Notes under the pieces: model-generated | The model's database searches: none | Seen by the model: only the letters and a program-made list of their open reading frames with translations | What the model was told of the DNA's origin: nothing | In this document: in pieces, positions 62,610-64,000 of the stretch | Layout of the letters: each line of letters starts with the position of its first letter | Numbering within the stretch: position 1 is the first letter of the stretch | DNA from: Parasponia andersonii | Lineage: Eukaryota > Streptophyta > Magnoliopsida > Rosales > Cannabaceae | Length of the DNA: 64,000 nucleotides | Direction: 5' to 3' | NCBI GenBank assembly: GCA_002914805.1 | Contig: JXTB01000028.1 | Location: 271,811 to 335,810, forward strand | Made by a program: the position numbers and the translations under genes

Positions 62610-64000
62610 TTAAGAAGCTTGAATCCAAAGGGGAAAAAAAATGGAAGACATTTCTCCTAAAAAATCTAAAAATGACTACAATACTCTCTTTTTTCTCAAT
62701 CAATCTAGATAGTATGTTGACAATTTTCGTTTGAGAGTTGAAAAAAAAAAAAGGTAGTTTCTTAGCCTAAGGACTGATAACTTTTTTGCTCTTTTCGGTA
62801 ACTTATTTCACAAAGTTTACATTTTTAATTTATTTTCAAATAAAATGAAAGTTAGAGTTCTTCCAAAAAAAATAAAGAATGCATATCCATCATTTAGTTC
62901 ACTTTTTTAAATGTAAAACAAACAATAAAATTATTGCTAAATACGCTCTTAATGTTGGTCCAAAATTTGAGGGATATGTGTGTGAGTTTTGGGGAATCAG
63001 GAGTTCAAACTTTAATAGAATGTGTGTGTATTATTTTCTTTTAAATTTATAATAAGTAGTAGTTATTAGTTAAAATTCACTTAAAAAAAAATATTTTAAT
63101 CATCATTGAATAAAATATAAAATTCCCTGAAAACAAAAAATACCAAAGAAAACAACAATAGTAAATTGTTAAATTAGGATGAAATATATTTACATTATTA
63201 TTATTTTTTTGAAAGTTACACTATTATTCTTTTTAGCTGTAGATGTACTATATATGTATTCCATTTAAAATTATAAAACAATAATAACGATTATGATGAA
63301 TAAATTAAGGAAGAGAAATTAGTGATCGTGGATATGATAATGATGGTTTAGGTGGAACAATGATCCATGATGTTAACACAAAATGAAATAAAAAAGTGTT
63401 CACCAAAATTTTTTCAAAATGGACCCACTCTTCGCGGTATCAATGAGTACTCATTTTTCATTATGTTGGTTGACCACCACCACCATTATAGCTAACTCTT
63501 TATTGGGACTAACTCTTTATTGGGAGGTTCAGAAAGCTAGATAATCGGAATATCCTCGTTCATCACCTTCACCATTTGACAAATCATTGTTTTTTTTTCA
63601 GAAAAAAGTATTATGCAAATACACGTATTTTTAGAGATTTTTACAGGGCATCAATAGAAAAAAAAAATAACATTAATAATATACGTTTTTCATGTATCTC
63701 ACAATAATTGTTGGATCACTTTTAGATAATAATCCAACTACTAAAAAAATTACCAACTTATAGATTAAAAAAAAATACTTACTGAATTGGTGACCTGTAT
63801 ATAGATATAATAGTCTAAACATTTATGATTAATTATCGTATCAACAATTAGGCACATTGTTGTATTGGATAATAGACATTTTAATATGATATTATATCAT
63901 ATAGTTAGATGATGCTTGTTGTATTGGATAAATATTTTTATTTACTTTCATGTGAAATAAAAGAAAAAAAAGAGAAACTTTTGGAAACATTTAAACCATG
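62610..64000 (+). repeat. dispersed direct repeat, copy 2 (continues past the window)
   Basis: Matches 38270-39900 block by block in the same orientation. It has the empty site of the 587-bp retroposon near 63280, a local duplication ACTCTTTATTGGGA at about 63497 and 63513, and an extra segment (about 63640-63810) related to the short repeats at 9050 and 18415. Confidence 0.75.
63640..63810. repeat. dispersed AT-rich short repeat, copy 3
   Basis: It is present in repeat copy 2 but not in copy 1. It contains GTTGGATCAC / ATAATCCAAC (a hairpin-like pair), A runs, and TGAATTGGTGACC before TATATAG, in the same order as at 18415-18560. Confidence 0.45.

Noticed and set aside
1-64000. CRISPR arrays, bacterial-type operons, tRNA or rRNA genes
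   Set aside because: None was seen. Repeats are tandem, microsatellite or transposon-derived, and no cloverleaf with A and B boxes was recognised by eye. A tRNA scan would be needed to exclude a decayed tRNA.

Overview
This window is nuclear DNA from a flowering plant, almost certainly a eudicot. It is AT-rich, has spliced genes with short GT-AG introns, carries several plant LTR retrotransposon lineages, and encodes plant-only gene families (CASP, plantacyanin, AGCVIII kinase, R2R3-MYB). I cannot name the species. About one third is recognisable transposon sequence; most of the rest is AT-rich intergenic DNA with TA, CT and GA microsatellites.

Layout. 1-751: 3' LTR of a Ty3/gypsy element that extends off the left edge. 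752-6051: no gene seen. 6057-8344: solo LTR with an intact 5-bp target duplication. About 8545-9480: decayed minus-strand LINE tail. 9956-14137: 5'-truncated Ty3/gypsy chromovirus (RNase H, integrase, chromodomain, 3' LTR) with six in-frame stops. 15915-17614: two-exon R2R3-MYB gene (+). 20885-34040: minus-strand gypsy-type element with two 2.2-kb LTRs and no recognisable protein, split by a younger nested Ty1/copia element (25397-30444). 35592-36834: two-exon plantacyanin (+). 38270-39900: first copy of a dispersed repeat whose second copy runs off the right edge (62610-64000); the first copy holds a 587-bp retroposon with a perfect 13-bp target duplication. 41086-48520: 19-exon TAF5 (-). 55527-56460: three-exon CASP (+). 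57477-60511: two-exon AGCVIII kinase of the D6PK/AGC1 type (-).

The five host genes are unrelated in pathway: transcription factor, extracellular copper protein, general transcription factor subunit, Casparian-strip scaffold and a kinase of the group that regulates auxin transport. There is no operon-like logic. For all five I rebuilt exon joins by hand; every GT-AG junction keeps frame and gives proteins of family-typical length (368, 129, 671, 201 and 775 aa).

I found no new multi-gene system. The most informative observations concern genome dynamics: a datable nested insertion, a solo LTR, stop codons that look like cytosine deamination, a filled versus empty retroposon site, an LTR-like insertion with enhancer-like repeats inside a TAF5 intron, and a tandem duplication in the plantacyanin promoter.
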